Shown here: positions 45,435 through 53,142 of the stretch, one piece after another
Numbering within the stretch: position 1 is the stretch's first letter
Layout: each line of letters begins with the position of its first letter
Origin: an uncultured Candidatus Saccharibacteria bacterium
GTDB lineage: Bacteria > Patescibacteriota > Saccharimonadia > Saccharimonadales > Saccharimonadaceae
Direction of reading: 5' to 3'
Length of the DNA: 62,932 nt
Assembly: GCA_946406315.1 (NCBI GenBank)
Contig: CAMJKD010000002.1
Coordinates: 1 to 62,932 of the forward strand
The notes under the pieces: generated by a model
Seen by the model: only the letters and a program-made list of their open reading frames with translations
The model's database searches: none
Told to the model about the DNA's origin: nothing
Program-made: the position numbers and the translations under genes

Positions 45435-46211
45435 ATGAAACAGAAGAGAATCGAGCACCTAATTAACCAGAGTGGGGTGCTAGGCTTCGACTTTGAGAAT
45501 GCTCAGCTTTGCGTAAGCTGGGATGTGACGCCTGGTGCTGGCAAGATGCTGGCGCGTCGTACGGCGGAGGATAGCTATAATGCGGTCGACAAGCTTTACG
45601 TAGCAATTCCTTACGCGGACCTGGGGGCAATCGACGATTTGTATGACGATATTGTGATTGATTTTGTGGAGACGAACCTGAGCGAACTGCGCAGAGGTAC
45701 GGCTGTTAAGATGAGCTTGTTTGATGACATTGCTTCGCCGCATGACGAGGGGCTATTGGAAATGCTGTCGTTCTTTGGTAGGACGTACGGCGAATTCGTG
45801 TGCGATGTTTTCTACTGGTTCAGCGTGGCGGAAGAGGTGGATTACATGATTGAGGCGGCAGAGCCGGTGTTTGAACCTTATAATAGCGCCGAGGATCATC
45901 TGGTACGCAAAGTACTAGACCATCTGGGTGAGCATTGGCTCTATGTGAGCTATGACGCAAGCGGTGCGGGTGCGTATTGGATTTTCGCCAAGGCCAACGG
46001 TCAAATTTGGTTCTCTACTCAGGATGTTGATTGTTTTGACTTCGGCTATTATATGACGGAGCCGATTTACGGTCATGTAGATGCGGCGAATGAAGACGCA
46101 ATGTCTGCCCTGCGCGATGCTGTGCTGACGGATTTTATGCATGACGAATGGGAGCTGGAAGAATCTGAGGGTGCATTGGCACTGCTGGGGATCGATAAGA
46201 ATGATTTGTAA
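45435..46211 (+). CDS. Hypothetical acidic protein, leadered
   Basis: A 258-residue soluble acidic protein (rich in Asp, Glu, Tyr, Trp) of no recognised family. It has no signal peptide. Codon and sequence style differ from neighbours: more G- and C-ending codons, as in the other leadered genes at 26765 and 11939. A GGGGG ribosome site precedes the ATG, TATATT lies about 30 bases further up, and a strong terminator follows. It is a self-contained unit. It might be phage- or plasmid-derived, but nothing in it shows that. Confidence 0.65.
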   Translation: MKQKRIEHLINQSGVLGFDFENAQLCVSWDVTPGAGKMLARRTAEDSYNAVDKLYVAIPYADLGAIDDLYDDIVIDFVETNLSELRRGTAVKMSLFDDIASPHDEGLLEMLSFFGRTYGEFVCDVFYWFSVAEEVDYMIEAAEPVFEPYNSAEDHLVRKVLDHLGEHWLYVSYDASGAGAYWIFAKANGQIWFSTQDVDCFDFGYYMTEPIYGHVDAANEDAMSALRDAVLTDFMHDEWELEESEGALALLGIDKNDL

Positions 46212-46240
46212 TGGCTTGAGTAGTAAGAAAGATACCGAGA

Positions 46241-46271
46241 CCCGGTACTCTTTGGAGTATCGGGCTATTTT
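46241..46271 (+). terminator. Rho-independent terminator
   Basis: CCCGGTACTC and GAGTATCGGG pair around TTTG, with one wobble, followed by CTATTTTTATT. Confidence 0.85.
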
Positions 46272-46338
46272 TATTAGCTAAATGAGTCGCTTATGCAAAA
46301 TAGTTGCATTTTTAGCTAACCTGTGATATTATGATTTC

Positions 46339-46372
46339 GGGATAAGCGCCCCCCCGCTTATCCCTTTATTGT
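46339..46372 (+). ncRNA. Leader hairpin or short RNA upstream of tRNA-Ala
   Basis: TTGCAT (46304-46309) and TATTAT (46327-46332) with an upstream TG, 17 bases apart, form a good promoter. Its start falls at GGGATAAGC (46339-46347), which pairs perfectly with GCTTATCCC (46356-46364) around a run of C. A T-rich stretch (TTTATTGTTATTTT) follows. It is either the 5' leader of tRNA-Ala or a prematurely ended short transcript. The promoter context TGTGATATTAT resembles the one at 42704. Confidence 0.45.
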
Positions 46373-46395
46373 TATTTTGAGGGGGTTAACAGTAT

Positions 46396-46472
46396 GGGGT
46401 ATTAGCTCAGTTGGCTAGAGCGCCTGCTTTGCAAGCAGGAGGTCAAGAGTTCGAGTCTCTTATACTCCACCA
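46396..46472 (+). tRNA. tRNA-Ala (UGC)
   Basis: Full cloverleaf: acceptor GGGGTAT with ATACTCC including the G3-U70 wobble that marks alanine tRNAs, anticodon stem CCTGC/GCAGG enclosing TTTGCAA (anticodon TGC), T-arm with TTCGAGT, discriminator A and encoded CCA. Confidence 0.97.
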
Positions 46473-46521
46473 AGCTTTAGCGTTTTAAAGCATTAAAGTA
46501 AAATCGTATCTGGAAGATGTA

Positions 46522-46543
46522 CCGTTTGGGTGCATTTTTTTGA
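46522..46543 (+). terminator. Hairpin at the left edge of cassette copy 1
   Basis: TGTACC and GGGTGCA pair around GTTT (one mismatch against the perfect copy-2 stem), followed by seven T. It insulates the nuclease promoter from read-through of tRNA-Ala. Confidence 0.7.
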
Positions 46544-46570
46544 ATTGCTCAGCGATAGTATAATAAGATT

Positions 46571-46972
46571 ATGAATAAAACTAAAATCGGTAAAATAATT
46601 ATTGAGCCAGGAGTTAAAAATGTTTTGCCGTGGGAGATGCATAGTGCGCTTGCCCTAAAAGAGGCGGGCTATACTGTTAAATTTATTCCAAAACACGACT
46701 CGGCGCGTACTGCCGATGCTTTTCTTGATGATACTCAATTTGAGTTTAAATCTCCGGAAGGTTCAAACATTAAGAGCATAGAAAACAATTTGCAAAAAGC
46801 TTTGAGATACCAGTCGAAGAATATAGTGATTGATTCATGTCGCGTTAAAAATCTACAAGACAGAAGTATTCAGAATTATCTGATAGCTAGACTTAAGCGC
46901 AAGAAAGGTATTAAGAGGCTTATATTTGTTACTCGAAATGGTAAGGTGATTGACATAAACGATTATATTTGA
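46571..46972 (+). CDS. CdiA-C-like tRNA-nuclease domain protein, copy 1
   Basis: A 133-residue, strongly basic single-domain protein. The layout fits the PD-(D/E)xK-type nuclease domain found at the C-terminus of some contact-dependent inhibition (CdiA) toxins and in mobile-element proteins: E22 in WEMHSALALKEAGY, D49 in RTADAFLDD, the E58-F-K60 pair in FEFKSPEGSNIKSIENN and a C-terminal LIFVTRNGKVIDI strand. The assignment to that family is from memory of the pattern. No secretion signal, no longer toxin body and no adjacent immunity gene are visible. TATAAT at 46559-46564 ends 6 bases before the ATG. The stop is TGA followed at once by TAG. Confidence 0.75.
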   Translation: MNKTKIGKIIIEPGVKNVLPWEMHSALALKEAGYTVKFIPKHDSARTADAFLDDTQFEFKSPEGSNIKSIENNLQKALRYQSKNIVIDSCRVKNLQDRSIQNYLIARLKRKKGIKRLIFVTRNGKVIDINDYI

Positions 46973-46987
46973 TAGTTTATAGTCATA

Positions 46988-47036
46988 GAAGTCTTCCGAG
47001 GGCTCACCTAGAGCCTCGCCCGAGGGCTTCCTTTTT
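46988..47036 (+). terminator. Terminator at the right edge of cassette copy 1
   Basis: A GAAG...CCGAGGGCTC stretch pairs with GAGCCTCG/CCCGAGGGCTTC, followed by CTTTTT. The same structure closes copy 2 at 50672-50720. Confidence 0.75.
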
Positions 47037-47045
47037 GTTACTTGA

Positions 47046-47276
47046 AACCCCCGGCTAGGCCGGGGGTTCAGTTAAGTTATGCATTTAAGTCTCTGTCATG
47101 ACTGGCTAAAATTAGAATTGAACTGTCATTTGTAATACTAACTTTAACTTAAGGAAAAATCATGCCAGAGACAAATACATTATCTCATACAACATGGAAC
47201 TGCAAGTATCATGTAGTATTTGCGCCAAAATATAGACGTAAAGTATTCTATGCTCAGAAAAGATTAGAAATAGGGG
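47046..47276 (+). mobile_element. Truncated IS200/IS605 element
   Basis: A perfect AACCCCCGGC-TAG-GCCGGGGGTT hairpin (47046-47068), like the left-end hairpin recognised by Y1 transposases, is followed by the start of a TnpA gene at 47162 (AAGGA ribosome site; HTTWNCKYHVVFAPKYRRKV). After about 38 codons the sequence runs into the IS1595 element. The HUH motif and the catalytic Tyr are missing, and no continuation is found on the far side, so this is a remnant. Confidence 0.8.
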
Positions 47277-48181
47277 TTTACTTAACTAATTTGGAACAAG
47301 CCCTAAATTTTAAGTAGTTATCTACAGTATAAAATATTTCAGGATTATTGTACCTATTCTCCCATTCTCGAAGAATTAAATTTAAATCACTCAACTTAAA
47401 TGTTAAATCTCTATAGATATGCCTAAGAGCTCGTTTAATGACGCTCCAAAGATTCTCAATGTGATTGGTTGGTCCAAAGATATATCTATCATGATCGCAT
47501 CTCTCGTGGTCATAACCGTAAAGCGAGACTGTATTATATGAAGCTAAGCCGTCAGTTCTAATTAGGCTACCTCGCTTTATGTAGGTGTTTACGAAATCTT
47601 CTACAGCTTCAGAATCTCTAGCACCAACCATTTCTAGTACAATTTGTTTTGAGCCTGGATTAATAGCGCCTGCTACTAATTTTTGGCTACCATATTTAAG
47701 TCTCCCAAAGAAGCTACCGTCTATCTCTACAATATCTTCTAGAACCGTTTTAGAACGTTCCAGTGACGCCCTAAAACGCCTGAACCATCTTTCTATTGTT
47801 GGATAGGATAATTCGATCATCTTCGAGATTTCGCCTATGCCGAATTTATTCTGCCAAGCCCAAATGAGCATATATATCTTACGATACGAAAGATTGCTAC
47901 CCTTAAATATAGTCTCGCTTTTAACAGACATTTTCTTCTTGCAGTGTGGACAATATTCGTAATTCTTTCTGAATTTAATATCTTTAAAGCCACAACGATA
48001 GCAGCTAATCTCGCCCCAAATACTACGATAAAAATTACGATGACAATGGTACTCGTTTGGTAAATCTGCTAAACTCTTCATTAGGAACATTCCTTTCTAT
48101 TAGTTGTTATTGCTAACTACTATTTTACGGGAATGTTCCTTTTTTGTTTCTGGTTCTTTCTAGATTTGTTAACTAAGCTCT
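47273..48181 (-). mobile_element. IS1595-family insertion sequence
   Basis: About 909 bases with a single transposase gene. Imperfect inverted ends are seen: GTTTACTTAACTAATTTGGA from 47276 on the left, against GCTTAGTTAACAAATCTAGA read inward from about 48179 on the right (about 15 of 20 match). No 8-base target duplication is visible, and the left end lies inside the IS200 remnant. Confidence 0.7.
47278..48081 (-). CDS. IS1595-family (ISXO2-like) transposase
   Basis: 267 residues from the ATG at 48081; an in-frame ATG three codons upstream lies too close to the AAAGGA ribosome site. An N-terminal zinc ribbon (CYRCGF...CPHCKK) is followed by an ISXO2-like DDE domain: EIDGSFFG (first Asp), RTDGLASYN (second Asp) and TNHIENLWSVIKR (Asn/Glu catalytic region). 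The frame is intact, so the element may be active. Confidence 0.92.
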   Translation of the reverse strand: MKSLADLPNEYHCHRNFYRSIWGEISCYRCGFKDIKFRKNYEYCPHCKKKMSVKSETIFKGSNLSYRKIYMLIWAWQNKFGIGEISKMIELSYPTIERWFRRFRASLERSKTVLEDIVEIDGSFFGRLKYGSQKLVAGAINPGSKQIVLEMVGARDSEAVEDFVNTYIKRGSLIRTDGLASYNTVSLYGYDHERCDHDRYIFGPTNHIENLWSVIKRALRHIYRDLTFKLSDLNLILREWENRYNNPEIFYTVDNYLKFRACSKLVK

Positions 48182-48443
48182 AAAAGACAATGAATGATGA
48201 CAACTTTTATATAATCTGCTATAATCTAATTAATGCAGTGACTGGTAAGTAGTGGTTTACCCCTGCGGCATAGCGATGCGAGTCCTATGTAGGTCGCGGC
48301 GCCAAAAATATCTTCTTTGCGAGGATTTTTTGTTGTTTATTTAAGTCGGTTGAAGAAGCCGGCTTTTTCTTTTGTTGAGGTGTTGTAGCGGTTTTGATTA
48401 TCGTGCCAATCTTCTTCAATAACCATGATGTTATAATTATCCC
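48182..48443. other. Intergenic stretch without a gene
   Basis: Between the IS1595 element and the 48444 gene. It holds a tRNA-like but non-canonical stretch (48236-48305: a GGTAA/TTACC stem, a CATAG/CTATG stem and a GGCGCCA end) that does not fold into a proper cloverleaf, and a T-rich hairpin region near 48306-48335. The promoter of the next gene occupies 48432-48437. Confidence 0.4.
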
Positions 48444-48965
48444 ATGGAACCATTACTAACCACAAAAGAGGCGAAAACACTTCAGATGACTGAAACAAAT
48501 CTTGCAACTATTACTAAAAAGGTCAATCGCGTTATTTATGCGGAATGGGCTTTTCCTGGAGCTATGGGATGTGCTGGTACGACACGCGTTTACATAATGG
48601 ATGGTGAGGATTTAATCCAATACGAAACCGGAATGGGTAAATTATATGATAAGATATACGATCTCATAAATGACAGATCAGATAAAAAATACACAAAAGA
48701 GACGGTTTTTGGCTCACTTTCCAGTTCGAAGGATTCTTTGAAAGTCAAGAAGGATTTACCTCAATACTTCAAATCGGCCTATGGAGGATTCGGCAATCTT
48801 GCATGGAAAAATAAAGGAGTTAAATTCAGTTGGGACGATAAGAACAATAGCTTTATCTTTTTCGATATAAATAATGGGAGATATTATCGCGTTAGATGCT
48901 CAATAATGGGCGTATATCGTCATCTTAGAAGTCAATTTGCTTCAAGTTGTTCGCATGTTCTATAG
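48444..48965 (+). CDS. Hypothetical protein next to an ADP-ribosylglycohydrolase
   Basis: A 173-residue soluble protein. The N-terminal 55 residues (VNRVIYAEWAFPGAMGCAGT, TRVYIMDGEDLIQYET) look like a beta-rich domain; no family is recognised. It has no membrane span. TATAAT with upstream TG at 48432-48437 ends 6 bases before the ATG. Its stop overlaps the convergent glycohydrolase gene by six bases. It might be related to the ADP-ribosylation system next door, but no transferase motif is visible. Confidence 0.65.
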   Translation: MEPLLTTKEAKTLQMTETNLATITKKVNRVIYAEWAFPGAMGCAGTTRVYIMDGEDLIQYETGMGKLYDKIYDLINDRSDKKYTKETVFGSLSSSKDSLKVKKDLPQYFKSAYGGFGNLAWKNKGVKFSWDDKNNSFIFFDINNGRYYRVRCSIMGVYRHLRSQFASSCSHVL

Positions 48966-49985
48966 CGCCATAAAGTGACTATCATCCTCAAACCTTGTAC
49001 GAATAATTGGGCATTCATCCATGTTAAGCAACCTGTCTGCAATGTCTACTAGTTCGTTTGAAAGATGCACTCCATCACGCCATTCTTCCGGGATTGCTTC
49101 ATATCCATATAGCGCGCCAGCAAGTTGACCATAGCACGCTGCGTTTGTGTCTGTATCTCCGCCAAGGCGAATTACTGCCAGCATGCCATCTTTGAAATTG
49201 TTGTGGTTCCGAATTCCCCATAAAGCAATGGTCAATGCGTCTACTATATATCCACCATGATCCTTTAAGGATTCTCCGCTCCTATCATTAGAACGCTGAG
49301 TTGATTCGAGTAGTCTCTCGACATATTCGTTTCTGTCCTCAGGATAGAGATTGGGAACATATCTGAGAATATGCTCATCAACAAATCCATAATGAAGAGC
49401 ATAGTCTAATGCGCCTGCAAATACGGTAGTCGCCGCAATGGCTATATATGAATCATGAGTTTCTCGACAAGATAACTGAGCCAAATGAATGAGATGATCC
49501 ACGGACTGTGGCTTTCCACCATCTTTCTTCGTAGATGCTATAACGATTGGAGCTAACCGCATAATCGGGCCGTTGCCGGCGCGATTTGTTTTTCTTGTAT
49601 CTTTGGGGATTGTTTTATGCCTACCATACATTAAGAGAGATAAGGAAGTTTGCTGACCGATGCCTACAGAGTGGTCTACGGACGATCGATAGCCATACAG
49701 GAACCATTTTGTGAATTTGTCCATCATGTCATAAGAGTCGTAACCGCCTTTTTCGAGAAGGCTATCGGCTATACAGAGAGCCATAGACGTATCATCCGTC
49801 CATGCGCCCTTAGGCAATTTGAAATTTTTCGTTTGAGCATGGAAATGTGATATTTTGTCTCCAAGTTCGACTATATCTTTACTTTTATATCCGAATTCAT
49901 ATGGAGCGCCAAGAGCATCGCCGATGGCTAGCCCGGCAAGCATGCCGCGTGCTTTATCTTGATAGTCAGATGCCTTCTTTGCCAT
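48960..49985 (-). CDS. ADP-ribosylglycohydrolase (DraG/ARH family)
   Basis: A 341-residue hydrolase that removes ADP-ribose from proteins or other acceptors. The two-metal site motifs are present: ALGAPYEFGYKS near the start with GAWTDDTSMAL (T-D-D), and IRLGGDTDTNAACYGQLAGA near the end (GGDTDTNA). The start is moved from 50024 to the ATG at 49985 (MAKKASDYQDKARGM), because TATAAT with upstream TG at 49998-49993 ends 7 bases before it. No ADP-ribosyltransferase is seen nearby. Mobile-element scraps on both sides suggest an accessory gene. Confidence 0.92.
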   Translation of the reverse strand: MAKKASDYQDKARGMLAGLAIGDALGAPYEFGYKSKDIVELGDKISHFHAQTKNFKLPKGAWTDDTSMALCIADSLLEKGGYDSYDMMDKFTKWFLYGYRSSVDHSVGIGQQTSLSLLMYGRHKTIPKDTRKTNRAGNGPIMRLAPIVIASTKKDGGKPQSVDHLIHLAQLSCRETHDSYIAIAATTVFAGALDYALHYGFVDEHILRYVPNLYPEDRNEYVERLLESTQRSNDRSGESLKDHGGYIVDALTIALWGIRNHNNFKDGMLAVIRLGGDTDTNAACYGQLAGALYGYEAIPEEWRDGVHLSNELVDIADRLLNMDECPIIRTRFEDDSHFMAL

Positions 49986-50002
49986 TACGATAATTATAGC
50001 AT

Positions 50003-50182
50003 TTACTTTTTGGGATACTTTCAACTCTTACGGATATAGACATTATTGTCGTGAAGGATAGGTCTGACAGTATCCGCACTCACTCCAAGCGCTTCCCCGA
50101 TCTCCTGGGATTTATACCATTCTGGGTACATCTGCATGATCATCTCAGCGAGGACTTTCTTCTTGGCGTATTGATTCGTGAC
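50003..50182 (-). pseudogene. Helix-turn-helix gene remnant, cut by cassette copy 2
   Basis: A frame without start reads NQYAKKKVLAEMIMQMYPEW, then SQEIGEALGVSADTVRPILH and NVYIRK, a classic helix-turn-helix of the kind found in phage or homing-endonuclease proteins. The upstream end stops exactly where the cassette begins (50183/50184). The downstream end has TGA where the sister fragment at 50719-50772 has TGG (Trp), followed by YPKK and TAA. Confidence 0.7.
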
Positions 50183-50183
50183 T

Positions 50184-50720
50184 TAAAATCGTATCTGGAA
50201 GATGCACCGTTTGGGTGCATTTTTTGAATTGCTCAGCGATAGTATAATAAGATTATGAATAAAACTAAAATCGGTAAAATAATTATTGAGCCAGGAGTTA
50301 AAAATGTTTTGCCGTGGGAGATGCATAGTGCGCTTGCCCTAAAAGAGGCGGGCTATACTGTTAAATTTATTCCAAAACACGACTCGGCGCGTACTGCCGA
50401 TGCTTTTCTTGATGATACTCAATTTGAGTTTAAATCTCCGGAAGGTTCAAACATTAAGAGCATAGAAAACAATTTGCAAAAAGCTTTGAGATACCAGTCG
50501 AAGAATATAGTGATTGATTCATGTCGCGTTAAAAATCTACAAGACAGAAGTATTCAGAATTATCTGATAGCCAGACTTAAGCGCAAGAAAGGTATTAAGA
50601 GGCTTATATTTATTACTCGAAATGGTAAGGTAATTGACATAAACGATTTTATTTGATAGTCTATAAGTATAGAAGTCTTCCGAGGGCTCACTTAGAGCCT
50701 CGCCCGAGGGCTTCCTTTTT
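50184..50720 (+). repeat. Duplicated nuclease cassette, copy 2
   Basis: 537 bases, near-identical to 46499-47036. Its left hairpin (TGCACC-GTTT-GGGTGCA plus six T) is perfect. It lies between two fragments of a helix-turn-helix coding sequence, which suggests that the cassette moved into, or recombined within, that gene. Confidence 0.92.
50255..50656 (+). CDS. CdiA-C-like tRNA-nuclease domain protein, copy 2
   Basis: 133 residues, identical to the copy at 46571 except Val to Ile near residue 119 (LIFITRNG) and Tyr to Phe near the end. All putative catalytic residues (E22, D49, E58, K60) are kept, and most other base changes are silent or outside the gene, so both copies appear to be under selection or the duplication is recent. 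TATAAT (50243-50248) ends 6 bases before the ATG. Terminator hairpins stand on both sides. Confidence 0.75.
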   Translation: MNKTKIGKIIIEPGVKNVLPWEMHSALALKEAGYTVKFIPKHDSARTADAFLDDTQFEFKSPEGSNIKSIENNLQKALRYQSKNIVIDSCRVKNLQDRSIQNYLIARLKRKKGIKRLIFITRNGKVIDINDFI

Positions 50721-50772
50721 ATTTCTTCGGATATTCCCAGTTCTTGCGGATATAAATGTCTGTTCGCGCTTA
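50719..50772 (-). pseudogene. Second helix-turn-helix gene tail
   Basis: A short frame ends RTDIYIRKNWEYPKK then TAA, whose TAA overlaps the last bases of cassette copy 2. It matches the end of the remnant at 50003 (VYIRKS, stop, KYPKK). Only about 17 codons are similar, so it is a scrap. Confidence 0.45.
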
Positions 50773-50830
50773 TATGGGCGACTACGGCTTTGAGCATTGA
50801 GCAACGATTTTTATGCGGTTGATTTTATGG

Positions 50831-51799
50831 TTACGCTGTAAGGATGTATGTATAATAGGCGGCGAAAATCATGACCATCATTATGCCTTCGACGCGGGTG
50901 AGGCGTTTACTACTGCGGCTACATAAGTAGTACATGATGGCAGCAAGTAGCACTACGATAGTGTCGACGATGTTGAAAGCGGCGGAGGTGAAGCCGCCAA
51001 AGATGAGAGTTGGCAATCCGAGCACAATACAAATGTTGAAGATATTTGTGCCGATAATATTCCCTACCGCAAGGTCGTGCTCGCCTTTTTTGGAAGCGCT
51101 GACGGTCATGACGAGTTCCGGCAATGATGTGCCGATTACGATAATCGTCATAGCGATAATTTTTTGGCTTATATGTAACTCTTCGGCAAGGTGGACGGCA
51201 TTATCTACGGCAATATCGCTGGCGAGCGCAATGAGAGCTAATGTGATTAGGATATATAATATTGAGCGACCCAATGTATATTTAGCGTGTCGACGTCGTT
51301 GCCGTTTGCGTCGCTTGTGATTTTTGTTGAAATGTACGGTTATGAATAGATATAGTAAGAAAAAGGCGAAAAGAACCAAAAGAACAAAAGCGTCGAATTG
51401 CGAGAGACCGTTTTGAGCGGCACCGAAGACGGTATCGTTCAAGGCGACAAAGAATGCTAGTGTGATGGCGATAAGGATTGGTAGCTCGTTTTTAACCGTC
51501 TGTTCTTTAACGGCGATTGGTGCCACGATGGAGGCGATGCCGACGACGAGCAAGATATTTACGACGCAGGAGCCAATAACGTTAGCGAGCGTCATGTCGT
51601 AGTTGCCGGTTGACATTGATTTGAATGAAATTGCAAGCTCGGGTGCACAAGTGCCGAAGGCGGCGATTGTTAGTGCGATGATCATTTTCGGCACGCGTAG
51701 GCGTGTGGCGAGCGAACTGGCGGCATCGACAAAAACGTCACTAGATTTAACGAGGGTGATTAACGCGATTAAGAGCAAGATAATATGTTGGATAATCAT
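50831..51799 (-). CDS. Sodium/calcium exchanger family protein (CaCA, YrbG-like)
   Basis: A 322-residue antiporter with about ten helices in two inverted halves. Each half carries the alpha-repeat: AFGTCAPELAISFKSMSTGN with ANVIGSCVVNILLVVG, and VIGTSLPELVMTVSASKKGE with GNIIGTNIFNICIVLG. The two acidic residues (PEL) that bind the cation are intact. A basic cytoplasmic loop (KRRKRQRRRH) links the halves. CAAAAT ends 6 bases before the ATG, a weak -10 box in the leaderless position. Confidence 0.92.
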   Translation of the reverse strand: MIIQHIILLLIALITLVKSSDVFVDAASSLATRLRVPKMIIALTIAAFGTCAPELAISFKSMSTGNYDMTLANVIGSCVVNILLVVGIASIVAPIAVKEQTVKNELPILIAITLAFFVALNDTVFGAAQNGLSQFDAFVLLVLFAFFLLYLFITVHFNKNHKRRKRQRRRHAKYTLGRSILYILITLALIALASDIAVDNAVHLAEELHISQKIIAMTIIVIGTSLPELVMTVSASKKGEHDLAVGNIIGTNIFNICIVLGLPTLIFGGFTSAAFNIVDTIVVLLAAIMYYLCSRSSKRLTRVEGIMMVMIFAAYYTYILTA

Positions 51800-51870
51800 G
51801 TGTTTATTTTGCTAATGCTATTTATAGATTATCATAAATATTCTTAAAAAATGAGATGTATAATAAAAAT

Positions 51871-53139
51871 ATGAGAGGTTCAAGGAAGAATTTTGGGAGT
51901 ATATTACTTCTGATTGGTTTGGGTGTAGGTGTAGCGGTTGGTACTTGTTTTTTATTTTTCCAATTTAATAAAACGGAAAACGGCGAGAAAGAAGATGTTA
52001 GCACAAAAAAGATTGAATCGAACGCAGAGTCGGAGTCGAATCCAATTGCTACTAGTGCGAAAATGAAGATAATGTATGCCGGTACGACTTTCTGGGGTCG
52101 TCGTACGAACCAGCTCGCGCGCGCATCGGATTTGGGTGTAAAGTACCCATTTTCAAAGCTCGATACTATGCATCGCGAAACATATGATGCTTGGATTGGC
52201 GGTTTGGAGTGTCCGCTAGTGCAGAAAGAAGGTAATGAGCATAATTATGCAGAAGAAAATTCAATTTTTAAATTTAACTGTGACCCAGATTATCTTGCGG
52301 AGGCAAAGAAATATTTTACTGCTTTTCTATTGGGGAATAATCATACGGATAATCAAGGTGGCGGTGAAGGTTTAACTGAGACACGTAAGCATCTTGACGA
52401 GGCGGGAATTCAATATTTTGGCACGCCAAAATATACTGGAACGGTCGATAGTGAATTAGCGCGTGACACAAAAGAAGCTACCAACTGTGGAATTGTAGTT
52501 TTGCCAATCAATGTAACTTATGATAATGGAAAAACCAATAAAATACAGATGCCTTTTGGTTTCTGTAGTGCGCATGGCGTTTTCGGTGTTCCGGGGCAAG
52601 ATTACATTGATAATATGAAGATTTATGCGACTTATATACCAACTATTGCGATGCCGCATATGGGTGCAGAATATCAGCCGTCGCACGATCAGCTGCGTCA
52701 AAATTTGTATCGTCAAATGATTGATTCAGGTGTTGATGCGGTGATTGCTGATCATCCGCATTGGATTCAGGATACTGAGGCATATAAAGATAAATTGATT
52801 GTTTATTCGATGGGCAACTTTATGTTTGATCAATATGACGGCATGGAGAATTCACGTTCGGCGGCGATTGAGGCGAATGCGGAAGTTGCCGTGAAGGATG
52901 TAGATTTTGATAAATGGGATAAGTTAGGTAAAGATTGCCTGAAAGATAAAAAGAGTTGTTTTGAAAAAATCCAGAATGCTAAATTGCCGAAAATATCAAC
53001 TACATGGAAATATGATTTTCATGCCACAACTTCGGTTAGCGATTGTATTACGCGCCTATCGAGTCAATCCGAGCAAGATTCGGTCGCGCAACGTTTGCGT
53101 TGGTCGGCGATTCCGACGACGATGAAAGTTAATAAATAA
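51871..53139 (+). CDS. CapA-family (poly-gamma-glutamate/capsule) metallophosphoesterase, membrane-anchored
   Basis: 422 residues from the ATG at 51871. One N-terminal helix (ILLLIGLGVGVAVGTCFLFF) anchors a CapA domain: AGTTFWGRRTNQLARASDLG, then GGLECPLV, LLGNNHTDNQGG, MPHMGAEYQP and VIADHPHWIQ with YSMGNFMFDQ. The D in the usual GD motif is replaced at the first site by AGTTFWGR, so metal binding may differ. CapA-type proteins take part in capsule or surface-polymer export. TATAAT (51859-51864) ends 6 bases before this ATG, which overrules the ATG at 51856. Confidence 0.88.
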   Translation: MRGSRKNFGSILLLIGLGVGVAVGTCFLFFQFNKTENGEKEDVSTKKIESNAESESNPIATSAKMKIMYAGTTFWGRRTNQLARASDLGVKYPFSKLDTMHRETYDAWIGGLECPLVQKEGNEHNYAEENSIFKFNCDPDYLAEAKKYFTAFLLGNNHTDNQGGGEGLTETRKHLDEAGIQYFGTPKYTGTVDSELARDTKEATNCGIVVLPINVTYDNGKTNKIQMPFGFCSAHGVFGVPGQDYIDNMKIYATYIPTIAMPHMGAEYQPSHDQLRQNLYRQMIDSGVDAVIADHPHWIQDTEAYKDKLIVYSMGNFMFDQYDGMENSRSAAIEANAEVAVKDVDFDKWDKLGKDCLKDKKSCFEKIQNAKLPKISTTWKYDFHATTSVSDCITRLSSQSEQDSVAQRLRWSAIPTTMKVNK

Positions 53140-53142
53140 TAA

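Larger units (their letters stand above)
46499..47036 (+). repeat. Duplicated nuclease cassette, copy 1
   Basis: A 538-base unit nearly identical (about ten differences by eye) to 50184-50720. It contains an upstream terminator hairpin, a promoter, the 133-residue gene and a downstream terminator. The match stops at the outer edges of the two hairpins: TAAAATCG on the left and CTTCCTTTTT on the right. Confidence 0.92.

Noticed and set aside
48236-48305. tRNA-like stretch ending in GCGCCA
   Set aside because: D-arm-like and T-arm-like stems can be drawn, but the T-loop has extra bases, no anticodon stem forms and the acceptor arms do not pair. At most a decayed tRNA.
46499-50720. A composite transposon formed by the two cassette copies
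   Set aside because: The copies are direct repeats without transposase or terminal inverted repeats of their own, so they can recombine but do not act as IS ends.
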